Assembly: GCA_032622095.1 (NCBI GenBank)
Contig: CP136064.1
Span: 179,400,011-179,464,010 of the forward strand
Source: Siphonodentalium dalli
Lineage: Eukaryota > Mollusca > Scaphopoda > Gadilida > Siphonodentaliidae
Reading direction: 5' to 3'
Length of the DNA stretch: 64,000 nt
Position numbers and translations under genes: made by a program. The notes beneath the pieces are model-generated. The model was not told where the DNA came from. It did not search any database and worked only from the letters and a program-made list of their open reading frames with translations. Shown here one piece after another: positions 45,001 to 56,671 of the stretch (positions are counted from its first letter, which is position 1; every line of letters begins with the position of its first letter).

Positions 45001-45644
45001 CGCCAGCAGCCATCTTGGATTTTACTCTTTGTATGACTAAATTCTTTAGCATGGGCTACAGGTCGTACCTTTCGTCTGATCGTCATAAAATTTGTCATGG
45101 ATGTTAACGATGACATGTAGATGGGAATGACCCATTTTGGGGTCATTCGGCCGAAAACATGGATGCCAGCAGCCATCTTGGATTTTACTCTTTGTGTGAC
45201 TAAATTCTTTAGCACGGGCTACATGTCATACCGTTAGTCTGATCATCATAAAATTTGTCTTGAATGTTAATAATGACATGTAGATGGTAACGAGTCATTT
45301 TGGGATCATTCGGCCAAAAAACATGGCCGCCAGCAGCCATCTTGGATTTTACTCTTTGTATGACTAAATCCTTTAGCACGGGCTACAGGTCGTACCTTTA
45401 GTCTGATCATCATAAAATTTGTCATGGATGTTAACGATGACATGTAGATGGGAACGACTCATTTTGGGGTGATTCGGCCAAAAATATGGCCGCCAGCAGC
45501 CATCTTGGAATTTACTTTTCTCTTCATGTCTATAAACTAGTATTAGACATTCAACTTTCCACATTCCTAAATCGCTCCATTGACTGTAATAGATTAAATT
45601 ATTCCCTTTCCAAGTTGAGCTACAGTGTCATTGACACTTTCATT
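42003..45644 (+). mobile_element. Helentron-like (HINE) element A, right part with tandem core
   Basis: Resumes at GTCTGATCATCATAAAATTT, exactly where element A was cut at 33286. It carries about 22 more core units and ends CCAAGTTGAGCTACAGTGTC then ATTGACACTTTCATT. Its subfamily variants (CCTTTAGCACGGGCTAC) match the left part rather than elements B, C or D. Blocks are amplified: 42030-42480 recurs 647 bp later and 43115-43800 recurs 1,130 bp later. Without the transposon and one TTA, element A is about 6.1 kb. Confidence 0.8.
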
Positions 45645-46233
45645 TACACTGCATCCTGTGGGAACTTGAATGTGTGTGTAAACTTTGAAGCAATTTCCGC
45701 GTTACATTTCACAATTAAATAAAATAAAACTGATATTTGGATACAGCAGGTCTAATATTGTCTAATATCGAGGTATACTTTTTTAATTAGGTCGATTTTC
45801 CCCCAAAAAACGGCAAATAAAAACTTCAAAAATGTCGAAAATAGGGTAAAATTCAATTGTGCGAAAGTATCACCCACCATTTGAAAGCTTACAGTCTCTA
45901 GATTACCATTATATAAATATCCACCAATGAAATTGAGTCATCTCACGCGGAAACCAATTCTCCCCAGAGGGGGGTCAAAGCAATAACATTAAAAAACACT
46001 TTCCGCGCTCAACAAAATGGCGTCATTGCCGACGACGCACTTCGGCTGCTTATAAGTCTGGCAATACTCACCCAATTGAGCTGAAATTTTTAACAATTAT
46101 CAAATGACATCTAAGCTAAAACATGACATTAAATCTATAACAATATATGGTGAATTTAAAGCACAAGAAAAACATTTATGCGCAAAATGCTCGAATTACC
46201 CTAAAAACAAATTACGTCGCCGACTAAACAGCC
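45645..46233. other. intergenic, no recognised feature
   Basis: AT-rich sequence containing CAACAAAATGGCGTCATTGC (near 46012), a YY1-like AAAATGGCG, about 220 bp upstream of a TATA candidate. No exon was recognised. Confidence 0.35.
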
Positions 46234-46263
46234 TATATAAAAAGCGGCTGTGCTCAGTCAGTC
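46234..46263 (+). promoter_or_regulatory. TATA and initiator candidate
   Basis: TATATAAAAAG (46234-46244) is followed by overlapping TCAGTCAGTC initiator words (46254-46263), 22-26 bp downstream, a textbook core-promoter spacing. Direction is plus, toward the poly(A) polymerase start 5.4 kb away. It could drive an upstream non-coding exon of that gene or an unrelated transcript. Confidence 0.3.
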
Positions 46264-46370
46264 GCAGGGTATTTCCATAGGGGTCATGAAGTGCATTTAA
46301 TCTATGCAGGATTTAATATTCGGATATGTAGAATTTTTCATTTGATCGAGTGACTTTAGTGATTAACGAG

Positions 46371-46690
46371 TTTAAAGAACGTTCGTCTTTGTCGATAAAA
46401 TATATCATTTTGTTTTATTTGTTTTCGTCACACTGTAGGCAATATCACTATACAAGCGTATCTTCATGTATCTTCGTGTTTTCCGAATACACCGTTCCTG
46501 CATGGTTCCCGAGTCCTGCAAAGAGAAATATTAACAACTTAAAAGAACGTTCATGGATAAAATATATCATTTTGTTTTATTTGTTTTCGTCACACTGTAG
46601 GCAATATATATCACGACGGAAGTGTATCTTCATGTGTATCTTCGTGCTTTCGGAATACACCGGTCCTGCATTGGTCCAGAATCCTTCAAA
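46371..46690 (+). repeat. ~165-bp tandem duplication
   Basis: TTAAAGAACGTTCGTC...AAATATATCATTTTGTTTTA through CCTGCAAAGA (46371-46535) is repeated from 46538 with about 85-90% identity. Shared blocks include TTTTCGTCACACTGTAGGCA. An open frame spans both copies but shows no protein-like conservation. Confidence 0.7.
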
Positions 46691-48584
46691 GAAAAAAAAT
46701 ACTGTGTACAATATACTACAATGGCACCCGTTGAATTACGGTAACTGTCAGCGATCCGTTTTGTGCTGTCAATAAGTAATTCCGACTTTTTGGTTCTATT
46801 TATAGCTATAGTTATCGACTCAGTATTTAAACAATGGAATAAAAGTCATTTTTGTGTTAACATGAAATCGGCAAATGCTGCAAATAATATAACTATTCAA
46901 TAATACAGCATTGGTCATCTCATGTCAGCTCATAGTTCACTAATATTTGTGTTATAACACATTTATACAACCGCCCTGGGATCCAACGTTCTGGGAGCCA
47001 ACGTTGGATAGCAGGCCGGTAAGATTCTAGATACTGTTGAGAATCAAAATATAGGGTTTCTACAGGATATCACTATCAAGACTTTTTATGAGAATCATGA
47101 TTCTGATTCTCGTCAGATTTTAACTTTTTAAGGCCTGGGCCAGTGGGGGGCATTGCTGTGGAGGCTATGGCCTCATACTAAAAGGCGCTCTGGGTCCAGG
47201 ATCGAGTATATCCACCCAACCAATTTTGCCCAATTTGTCCAGGATTTTTTTTGCCAAATCCGTAACTTCTACGCCACTGTAGGGAATTTTAACGTGCGCA
47301 CATTTTTGTACAGAGTACAGCCATTTATAGTGGTGTATAACATAACGATACAGGGTATGGGTTGTATTGATATTTTTCGAGATACAGAGGTCACGGTGAG
47401 ATACGTATCGCAAATTTACTTACCTAAAATTATAGTGATATTGCCGAGTCATAATACGGACTGTAATAAACTGATATATAGGCTTATAACGAAAGTTGGG
47501 TACATATGCTTGCATGGCTACAGGTACTTGGAACTCGCTAAAATGTGTGTACTACATGCTCATCAAAAATGTTTGTTGTTGCAATATGTTAATGTATTGT
47601 ATAAGAAGAAATAAATCTTAATTAAGACCTCATCGATGTATCTACAATCAGTGGTATCACATCCGACCAGGAAGTATAGAGACACCGACATTGAGCTCAT
47701 TGTAGCACTGCATTGTCTGAACAAAATTAATTGCAGAGAATACAATACAAACACTACCTACGGACCAATGAGGAACGTGGTCTCCATATTTCTCTCAGTA
47801 AATGTGAGTTTGACAATTAATATCTAGGGATGGGATGATACATCAATGTATCGTGATACGCCCATTCCAGATACTTGTCTCGATACGCAATGTGTAGTAG
47901 CGCTAAATCGTGATACACACTGGTCAGTGTATAAGTCACAACATTTGAACTTAATTTTCCCTTCAAATTTCTCCCTGCGACTTACACATCGGTATTATTA
48001 AAAGTCACCATGTAAGTCAATAGAGTATTTAATTCCAGCCGAAAATTGCTCAGCATAGGGTGATCACATGTACATGTGGGTTCAGAGTGGTCATATATAG
48101 GCCTAGATGGACAGAGAATTTTACCGGAGTCAGCAAGAAATAATGTTTTCCATATTCAATTACTCATTGTGTCTATTCCTCCTCTGTCCATCAGTCCCAC
48201 CAATGTTTTTTTTTATTTATGAGAATTCAATTCTGTAAGCAGGTCAACTTAAACACCTGCAAACGGAGCAGACATCCCCAATGTGCAATGATGCATGCCC
48301 TTGACCTACCGTAATTATGTAACAGTGTGTGCAAATGCAGCACCGTTTTACACTGCCTCAATGCATGACTGCCATAACCCTTTTCTGTTTGTAGTACTTT
48401 GTGCTGTTCCTTTATCTGTTGGAAACCACTTTGTGTCCAGTACTGGTAAATAGTCACATGTGATAATGGATATGGATATTATTTATGGACTCGGGATGAT
48501 CATTATGAAAAGTTTGAATGTGTTCGAAATATAGAATGTTCTGTGACTGTCAAAAAGGAAAACTGTGTACATGCGATATACCAA
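46691..48584. other. intergenic, no recognised gene
   Basis: A hAT-like terminus may start near 47825 (TAGGGATGGGATGATACATC, with ATCGTGATACG inverted words), but no matching right end was found. The plus-strand open frame at 47153-47614 lacks any recognisable motif. Confidence 0.35.
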
Positions 48585-48586
48585 TA

Positions 48587-50310
48587 CTGTAAAAGTACAT
48601 TTATTTGTGGGGGTCCAATTTTCGTGGTTTTCGTGGTTGCTGCTAACCACGAAATTAAAAACCCCACGAAAAATTAATCTTCGAAACTAGATCGATTTTG
48701 AGAAATAAGAAATGTCACGTGGGAGGTAACTCTATTGTCCCAATGTAAAATCAAAGCCTAGGGAGGTAACATTATCAAACTGGGAGTACATTAATGAAAG
48801 AGTAGCTACGGTCTAATTACAATGTTTAATCACATACAGGGTTGGTGATTTTTTTGATTTTTTTTAAATAAATCAAAAAAATCGATTTATTTGATTTAAA
48901 TCAGATTTATTTGATTTAAATCGATTTTTTTGATTTATTTCTCTAATTGTTATGAAAATATGCAATTGTGCAACGTCTTTGATAAATGAAGGTTCTAACA
49001 GGTGTTGCTTATTATATCCAAGGCTGGATTAATCAAACTTCTATTATTTATTATTTTTTTTATAACTACATGTATTAATTGTGCCTACACTAGGTCCATG
49101 TGAGTTCCAATGTTGTGATATCTGGATAGGTAGACCTGTGCTTAAAGATTTACTACTAAATTTAGTAAATTTTAGCTGAGAACTGAATATATTTTCAATC
49201 ACCTTTGCTCCTCGGTGACTTGAGGACATACATGTAATCACACCATATACATATATCAAGTATGGACATTAGACAACTAGAGTAGTTTAGATGGCAGAGT
49301 ATATGGTAGAATTACTCGGTTGGCATTTACATGTATGGCAATCAGAAAAGGAAAGGAAATTTAATAGTGTAATCATGAGTGCTGAATCTGATTGTAGTTA
49401 CAAATAAGCGGAACAGGCCGTTGCTGGAGCAGTAATCACGGTACCATGCAGTATGCCTGTTTCTATAGGGTTGACAATTACTGCACATTTTCATATCTAT
49501 TATCCAATTTTGTATATTGTTTAATCATAATCATGTTATAGTTAACAAAAAACCTTGTTAATATTGCAAGTTCTTGACATTATGCAATCATTTAAAAATT
49601 TTTGATTTAAATCAATGATTTTTTTGAAAAAAATCATTGATTTAAATCTTGATTTAAATCAATGATTTAAATCGCTTGATTTAAATCAGCCAACCCTGAT
49701 CACATACTCGCCATGTTTTCTTTTTCGAGATTGTTGACAGGAATTGGAGCCGAGTTTGTTGTCAACAGAATCGTTAGCTACTTGCATAAGTAGAGCAGAA
49801 TCATGATACGAACTATGGTTTGGATCAGGTAATCCAGGAGTTGTAGGAGGACGAAAATCAATCTTACCACTTTTTAACCAGCTTTGAGAGACATATTTGC
49901 ATTATGCAGTTGACCATTTGGAGTTGTATATCATATGATGCCAACTAATAGATGTTGGCTTCGGTAAATAATCCCCAGTCTCACACTGATTGTGTTGAGA
50001 ATTAAGCGAGTACTTTCATCTAGCTTTTGTATGCTTAAGTTAAGTAATACAATCCCGTCGTTAATATTCTCGATAGCCGGCAACAAAAGCTTATACACGG
50101 GACGTGCTAATTACGCCTGCGGTGTGGATGCGCAATTACTGACGGCTCGTCGAGGTGTCTACACTTCTATCAGTTCGATTTGATTGTTGTTATTGTGGAT
50201 TTGGAGGTGACATTTAGCACCGGCGGAACCACGAATTTACGAACCCACGAAAAAGTCATAAATGGCTGAACCACGAAAATTGATACCAACGAATTTAAAG
50301 CCATTCACAG
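48587..50310. mobile_element. TA-flanked MITE with CTGTRAA...TTTTCGTGGTT ends, split by a hAT element
   Basis: TA at 48585-48586 and 50311-50312. Left arm CTGTAAAAGTACATTTATTT then CCAATTTTCGTGGTT; right arm in complement CTGTGAATGGCTTTAAATTC then ATCAATTTTCGTGGTT. Both arms continue in CCACGAA/TTCGTGG repeats. The interior has no transposase of its own. A TA duplication and CTGTAA ends fit a Tc1/mariner-type MITE (inferred). Confidence 0.65.
48837..49698. mobile_element. hAT-type non-autonomous element, perfect 8-bp duplication
   Basis: 862 bp bounded by ATCACATA at 48829-48836 and 49699-49706. Ends are CAGGGTTGGTGATTTTTTTG and (complement) CAGGGTTGGCTGATTTAAAT, each leading into repeated GATTTAAATCAATGATTT palindromes. 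The 8-bp duplication and CAGGG ends are diagnostic of hAT. No transposase remains. It is nested in the 48587-50310 MITE and so is younger. Confidence 0.88.
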
Positions 50311-50312
50311 TA

Positions 50313-51547
50313 GCTTCTATTACAATTTATTTTAAACCATGTGTCTCAGGTGTTGACACTTAACACCAATAATGAGCAAGTGTGACACTTAATACTGACA
50401 ATAGCCAGTCTGAGTGTAAAGAAAAATATTCAATAAAACCATATATTGCAATGTTATTTTGGAACAATTGCAGTTTTTAAAAACATCAGTAAAATACTGC
50501 TGAGTAAAAATTTATGTATTCGTTCATTTTTGGACTAGAAAAGCCATCCGATGTTCGGAATAGAGAGTTTCCTCGTTACAGAGGTAATTTTTAGTGAGAG
50601 TTCATTTGGGTGAATTCGGGTGCGAACAATTGTTTCGGTATGGAGAGGGTTCAGTTTATAGAGGGTCCGGTTTGGAGAGGTTTTACTGTATACTGCATGC
50701 ATCAATGATTACCTTTATGGGAAATATGGTGATTAGTCGACTAGATTATTACTTATCAATTATTGCCGAATTCTAGTTGACAATGGCTAATCGTTTCAAC
50801 ACTAATCCTATTGTTACAAATTACAATACAAGACTTCAAATCCACAAAAATTGATATAGGCCTATATTCTCTACTGGTGCCAGCGCAAAAATTATTATTT
50901 TTAATAAGTGTAAGACCTGAGTAAGTACTGTACAGAGTGGCAGTTTTTTCGGAATTTAATTGTCGTACAGGTACGCTTATTTGGATCCCGAGAGTAGCAA
51001 AGTTTGTATACCGTCTACCGGGTACTATACATGTATCTATGTATGATTATTTTTACTTGTTTTTTCGTGAAAATAAAAATTCAGATCTTCCATGACTGGA
51101 AGTAATAAGCGGAAGATTGCTTTTAAATTATGTACGCATATTGAGTCTATAAAAAATTTAGTGTACCAGTATAATGGTACTCTGGCATTTTGTTTCTGGT
51201 GATAATTTTCGTTGCCATTTATTATGAGAATCATTTCCAATCACCAAGCCACCACTAAATGCAACCTTGCGTGACACCCCCAAAACTCTTGTTACGGCGT
51301 CTGCACATGTCCGTATATATTTCTGGTGGTAATTTTGCTTGGCCAACAACAATTTGAGGTGGTGTAGAAAATAACTCAAAATAGTTTTCACTCCCATTGA
51401 AGCTGAATAAATAGTAATTGTTGGGTGTTAAATCAGACTGGGTATATTTACCATTCATATAGTGCTAATCTGGTTAACCTTGATTTGAACAGATTAACTC
51501 GATTTCAGCTTGTTGTTTTATAAGTATTCATCTTAATTTTCACAAAG
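50313..51547. other. region upstream of poly(A) polymerase
   Basis: No recognisable exon. A 5' untranslated exon may exist here or further upstream, but no donor could be chosen with confidence. Confidence 0.35.
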
Positions 51548-51585
51548 GAGGAGACAGAAGAAGCTGTTGAATAGCTGGCACTGAG

Positions 51586-51612
51586 ATGGAGAAGATCTGA
51601 CAAATGTACTGA
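51586..51612 (+). promoter_or_regulatory. two tiny upstream open frames before the poly(A) polymerase start
   Basis: ATG at 51586 runs four codons to TGA (51598-51600). ATG at 51604 runs two codons to TGA (51610-51612). Both end before the main ATG at 51630, leaving room for reinitiation. They may damp translation if the transcript includes them; an acceptor-like CACAAAG ends at 51547, so both would be in the first coding exon. Confidence 0.4.
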
Positions 51613-51629
51613 CCATTATCCTCGTCACA

Positions 51630-51781
51630 ATGGCTCAAGACTCTCAGAAGAAGTACTTCGGGGTGACGTCGCCAATCAGTTTGAGTCAACCAAAGCAATT
51701 TGAACTAGAGCTGTCCAAAAAGCTTGATGTGTCGATGGAACCACATGGTGTCTTTGAGAGTACTGAAGAACTGGCTCACAG
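51630..51781 (+). CDS. PAPOLA: poly(A) polymerase, first coding exon
   Basis: ATG at 51630 (CACAATGG) begins 50 codons plus two bases, ending at donor AG|GTTAGA. The product starts MAQDSQKKYFGVTSPISLSQ and reaches EPHGVFESTEELAHR, collinear with the vertebrate canonical poly(A) polymerase N-terminus (KHYGITSPISLAAPK...LKPFGVFEEEEELQRR). This segment precedes the nucleotidyltransferase domain. The nuclear enzyme adds poly(A) tails to pre-mRNA 3' ends with CPSF. The split Arg codon (AG|G) is completed by the exon at 61366. PAPOLA, PAPOLB and PAPOLG cannot be separated here; an invertebrate probably has one ancestral gene. Confidence 0.93.
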
Positions 51782-52295
51782 GTTAGAAAAATCAATTTCT
51801 CAGATTTGAATCCAAATACTAGTAGTTCTTGAATTCTATTATTGATTTTCGTATATGTACATGTAGATTCACTCAAGTAGCAGTACATGATTACAATGGT
51901 TGGGGGACATGGCCAGTGCACACCAACTCTGTGTGTTTACCAATATGGAAATAGCCCTGATTTCTCTGCCCTAGAGTTGCTGTTTTGCACTTAAAAGAAA
52001 ACAGGCATGTGAGAAGATGGTTATGTTCTTACATTTCGCTCTGTCATGGTTTACTTTGGGGCTGTAAATGGTAAATTTCTGTCAAGGTATTATTAAAATC
52101 CATGGGTTTACTAGGTCATCACTTTGCAACTAACAGTAGAATAGAATACTTCCATATTTAAGATTTTCAGTCCAGTAATAAACCCTCTTTTTCGCCAATT
52201 ACTTGTCTCTTTAAGTCACCCGAGGTCGTAGACACCTATCCCATGACATTCCCCATATCATGTCACCTATGTGTAACAATTTTCACTCATACCTT
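51782..52295. other. PAPOLA: start of poly(A) polymerase intron 1
   Basis: Unique AT-rich intronic sequence. Intron 1 runs from 51782 to 61365 (9,584 bp) and holds the elements listed below. Confidence 0.6.
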
Positions 52296-52299
52296 TTAA

Positions 52300-53609
52300 C
52301 ACGTTCACTGCCGAAAACCAATTGGTAATTCCATCCCGTATGCCAACATGGGATTGCATGTTTTTTCCGATAGTAGTTACTATTTGACGTATGTATGAGT
52401 GATAGTTCCACCAATATCGGGTTATATGATGCTGAAACATGTCACAAGGCTACTACGAGATAACTGGGATGGAATTTACCAGTGTTTCATCGCTGGTGGC
52501 CAGCTACGAGTTATCTCGTAGGTAAATAAAATTACGTTTTCTACGACATATATGACGAAGAGTGCTATACAGGTGCAACCATATCGTGTATAAGACACAG
52601 TAAATTAATTTATATACAAACATTGGTACACTCTACGTCATATAAGACATCGCAAATGTAATACTGATTTACCTACGAGATAACTCGTAGCTGGCACCAT
52701 CGATGAACACTGGTAAATTCCGTCCCAGGTGCCGACTACGAGTTATCTCGTAGTAGCTCTAAAACACGTTTCAGCATCATATAACCCAATTTTGGTCGAC
52801 TAAACATTTGTATAAGTCACGATACATGAATTTATATATACAAACTTGTGCACTCATTACCAGGGAACTGAACTTGCATGCATGGTAAACAAGCCACAGG
52901 TATTCGTTTGTGCCTATACTTGATGTAGGGGTGGCTCGAGCTTCCAACAGCCTCTAGCACTATATTCGTATTCGTCCACTCTCAGAATGTAACCATGCAG
53001 TTATAAAACCAGTTGAGTAAGTTCGAGATGTGTACTAAACATAGAAACAGAGCTGATAATCAGATTAGTTAGAATTAAGAAATTAGCGAACTCAAGCATG
53101 GTTCTGATTTCTAACTAATCTCAAGATACATGTAAGTGTTGTTCTATTATATAGTATATAGCCAAAATTGGATATTTGGCGAACCTTGCAGTGGTTTGCA
53201 CCCACCCCTCAAACACTGGGGTGTATTATCAGTAGGGGCCTATAGGTTTATATAGCTTCAAGTGAGACCGGAAAACTCTAGAGCTAACTGGTTACTGATC
53301 TATGCAACGAAAACCCTCTATAATGTCCAGCAAAGGTCTATTTGCACATGTCTACCATGGGTGAGTGATGTACGGAAGAGATCATGGTGAATTGGAGTGT
53401 CCTTGCAAGATTTATTGGGGTGCAGAAAGCGTTGTATCTGAAGCCATTCTAATTATACATATACAATCAACCAATGGGATCGTTGGGTATGGATTTGCGC
53501 GTAAACTGACGTTGCTTCTGGTTTCTGTTGTTATTTATGTGGTATGGACATCACTACGAGTTAACTCGTAGTAGCAGTCCCCATGGAACCGTTAGTGGCA
53601 GCGAACGTG
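52300..53609. mobile_element. PAPOLA: piggyBac-like 1.3-kb element, CACGTTC(A/G)CTGCC ends
   Basis: TTAA at 52296-52299 and 53610-53613. The left end is CACGTTCACTGCC and the right end in complement is CACGTTCGCTGCC (12 of 13). The interior contains repeated palindromes CTACGAGTTATCTCGTAG-type (near 52492, 52670, 52735, 53556). A 386-bp internal fold-back (52412-52797) pairs TATATGATGCTGAAAC with its complement. No transposase was recognised. Confidence 0.75.
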
Positions 53610-53830
53610 TTAAGCTGATAATAAACAGTCTATTGATAATTTATGTTGATATGATTTGTTAATTCCCCTTTAAGTCATCTGGGGTGTAATTTACCGACAT
53701 ATTCAATACTCAGAATACCGCTGTGTAAAAGTGTGTGCTAACCCTTGAATCTTTTGATGGTTTGGAGAGTATAAATGTCCATTTTATATCCCTTTATCCA
53801 ATAAATATACGAAAAAAATACACATACTCC

Positions 53831-56663
53831 TAGTGATGTACCGATTATCGGTATCGGCTATTGGATCGGGCCGATATATGTGGTATCGGCAAGATATCGG
53901 TATCGGTAAAATTTAGTCTCCCGACCGATATCGTCAACCGATACATGTCGCGTCCTTTGTGAACGTTGTTACACCAATTCCGACTTTAATATTAAATAAA
54001 TGACGAGAATTTCCAGAAAAAATAGCGACTATTTTACGCACTGGTCAGCCCTCCATCACATACAGTGATATACCATGATCATGATGACAACATCGACATG
54101 AGACTGTTGGTACACTCATGACCCAAATAAACATTTCCAAAGGTACCGTAGTTCGGTACGCTCAATAATTAAAGTTAAAACATAAACTGTATACAATTAA
54201 AATTACTTGTGAGTGCCGAGTAGCAGATGTTGAAAGCGAATAACTGACGCCCCTGGAGTTAGCGTGAGAATGGAATCTTCCTATGAGTGAATCAGACATG
54301 TACCGGTATCATTTAGGCCAAAAGGAAGAATACCTGAGTTTAGGGTAACATGAGGGAAAAAAACAGGGCCGGAGGGCGGTACTTCTTTTTATTTTATTTT
54401 TTCATTTTATTTTTTACGGGGAATAGTATTTAAGTATTCGTGCCTTCTAATCGTCTGCCAGTGTCACTCGTATATAGCTTGGGCAAGTCATTGTCACACT
54501 AATCAATGTCATGGTAGCTTTAATAAGTTTAATGGTGTTGCAGAAGTTCAATGACATGTACATATACAGCGTGATATTAAATGATATTATATATAGAATA
54601 AGTGTCTAGTGTTGGAAATTAAACGGTTTATGTTCACGCTGAAGCTCGGATATTACAGGCCAAATCCTACGAGTGGACATATTACTTTTCAATTTCCCAC
54701 ACAAGACACTTATGATATTTTGTTTATGCACCGACTCGAATACTAAGAAATTTTGTGAAATATTCAACTCAGAAGGTGAATTTAACAAGAGTTCCTCCAT
54801 TGGAAATGGCACATACATGCGGCAACGCCAATGTGACGTACATAACATAATCAATATGTAAAGCGGTGGTGGCATTAACACCTGTAAAACAAAGTAAGCA
54901 TCAAGAACAATATATGTGCATTGATTACCATGACTGTTGCATTCGGATCAGGGCGACACAGAAGATGTTGATTCATCGGGTCCGGCTTTCTGTAGAACTA
55001 ATGAATATTTAATGAGAAATAGTTCTACCCAGGAAAAAATTAAGTTCTACCAGGCACATACCTCTCCTACTGCATGGGTACATACAGACTCAATGTTATG
55101 TCAGGCTTATAATTTTCAGGGTGGATGCGGTGAGAGGTGGATAAACTATAATAATGGAATTTTGAGCTTTGGGTCAATTTCAAAAGTGTCTGAATTATAT
55201 TTAATCCGACATTTTATTACTATGTCCTTTTCTGTCAGTTCAGAATCTGTGTGGTACCGGTTCACGCACGACAACATATCTGTGCTATAGTTGACAGGCG
55301 CCATGATGTTTCTATTCTGATTCATATGAACGCATTTGTGAAGTTTAATAGCTAAAACTCAGGATCTATCCGCACACGGAAGTGTTTCCGCCATATTCAA
55401 TCGACATGTGCAATCGGCAAAATATCCGGTTACTTTCGATTTGCTAGTTAATACATATTATTCCGGCACAAGTATCGCGTGTTTTCTGGTTTTCGCTTTC
55501 GAGAAATCGACGAGGTTTGCCGAACAACGACGAGGTAATACGAATATACTACCAACAACAATGGCGGCACTTCCGTTTTTCGTGAATTGACGATATTTGC
55601 AAGGAAATGGTTTACTTGTTTAAGCTAATTCCGTAGTCGCGATTTCCTAATTACAAAAAAATAAAATGACGTCGGAGGAAATTTTTGAAAAACGATAAAA
55701 TGGAATTTGGCGGCAGGTTTTGAGTAGGGGCGGGCGGGTTACCCTAAACATGGGTATTCTTCGTTTTGGCCTTAGTGATGTATTCATGGGGGTGTGGAAT
55801 TAATTCTGCACCACGTGCGACAGTAAGTTGTCACTTTGATATAATCTTCCCATGGCAAGGCGGGTGCCGGGCGGTAAGATCAAACGATTATTTGCATGCA
55901 TTTGATGTCATCGAGTAGGAATCACTAACAAGCAACGTGTTGACAGATGACACAGTAAACTAAAAATCACAGTGTTTATAAATAGACGAGTCACACTTGA
56001 CCAGTTTGCATTAAAGTCGCCGCAGTCGTGACTCGCTATTCGGAGTATTCCTCAATATATAGAAACATCACGTGTTAACAACAGTTAAGTGTGTGTGTTG
56101 AAAGTGCTTTTGATTCAAATTGATTGACATTCTGGTATACGATGACTGAAGATGGAGGAGGTGACTAACTTGTTTGATAGAACCATCCGAACCAATCAGA
56201 GTGCTCTATGGGCGGGATTTGTATCTGCTGTCATGGGCAGAGAAAATGTCAACAATTTATGCGGGACATTGTATGTATTATTAAACGCAAGTTCAACTTC
56301 TGAAAAAGATTGAGTTTGGCAAATTGAAATTGAAATTGCCGTCATTGACTCAAATGGATTATGGACTGATTCCGTAAGGCACAGTAACGGAATCAAACAA
56401 ATATTGAGGAAATCTTATGAATACAATGAAATATTAAATCGTTTTGCCAGGGTTTTTGGGGAACGTAAACTAAACTTTTTTGCAACCAGGTTATCGCAAT
56501 ATCGGTTCTTTGCCGACAATATTTTGTAATTTAAAAGACAAATTGATATGGAGTTTGGTTCACATACAAGACTTATCGGTATCTGTATCGGATCGGCCGA
56601 TAAATCTACTGAAAATATCGGCTATCGGCTTTTACCGATAACCCCCGTATCGTTACATCACTA
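53831..56663. mobile_element. PAPOLA: hAT-type element, TAGTGATGTA ends, 2.8 kb
   Basis: Ends TAGTGATGTACCGATTATCG and (complement) TAGTGATGTAACGATACGGG, both followed by many CGGTATCGGC/GCCGATA words. Flanks CATACTCC and CATACTTC match at 7 of 8 positions, the hAT duplication length. Half of the length is a later insertion (54316-55771). No intact transposase is visible in the remainder. Confidence 0.78.
54316..55771. mobile_element. PAPOLA: TTA-flanked TIR element, GGCC family (copy 2), nested in hAT
   Basis: TTA at 54313-54315 and 55772-55774. Ends GGCCAAAAGGAAGAATACCT and GGCCAAAACGAAGAATACCC (complement), continuing GTTTAGGGTAAC. The subterminal CCCGCCCGCCCC at the right parallels CCCGACCGACC in the other members. 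A 117-codon plus-strand frame (54937-55290) inside has no recognisable motif. Confidence 0.78.
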
Positions 56664-56671
56664 CATACTTC

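Noticed and set aside
46350-46775. 141-codon frame spanning the tandem duplication
   Set aside because: The two halves encode similar peptides only because the DNA is duplicated. There is no sign of codon-level selection.
47153-47614. 153-codon plus-strand frame
   Set aside because: No recognisable motif, signal or conservation. Composition matches AT-rich chance frames, and it begins in a sequence that looks like degraded repeat.
47825-47900. A complete hAT element starting at TAGGGATGGGATGATACATC
   Set aside because: No matching right end or 8-bp duplication was found in the window; it is kept only as a note.
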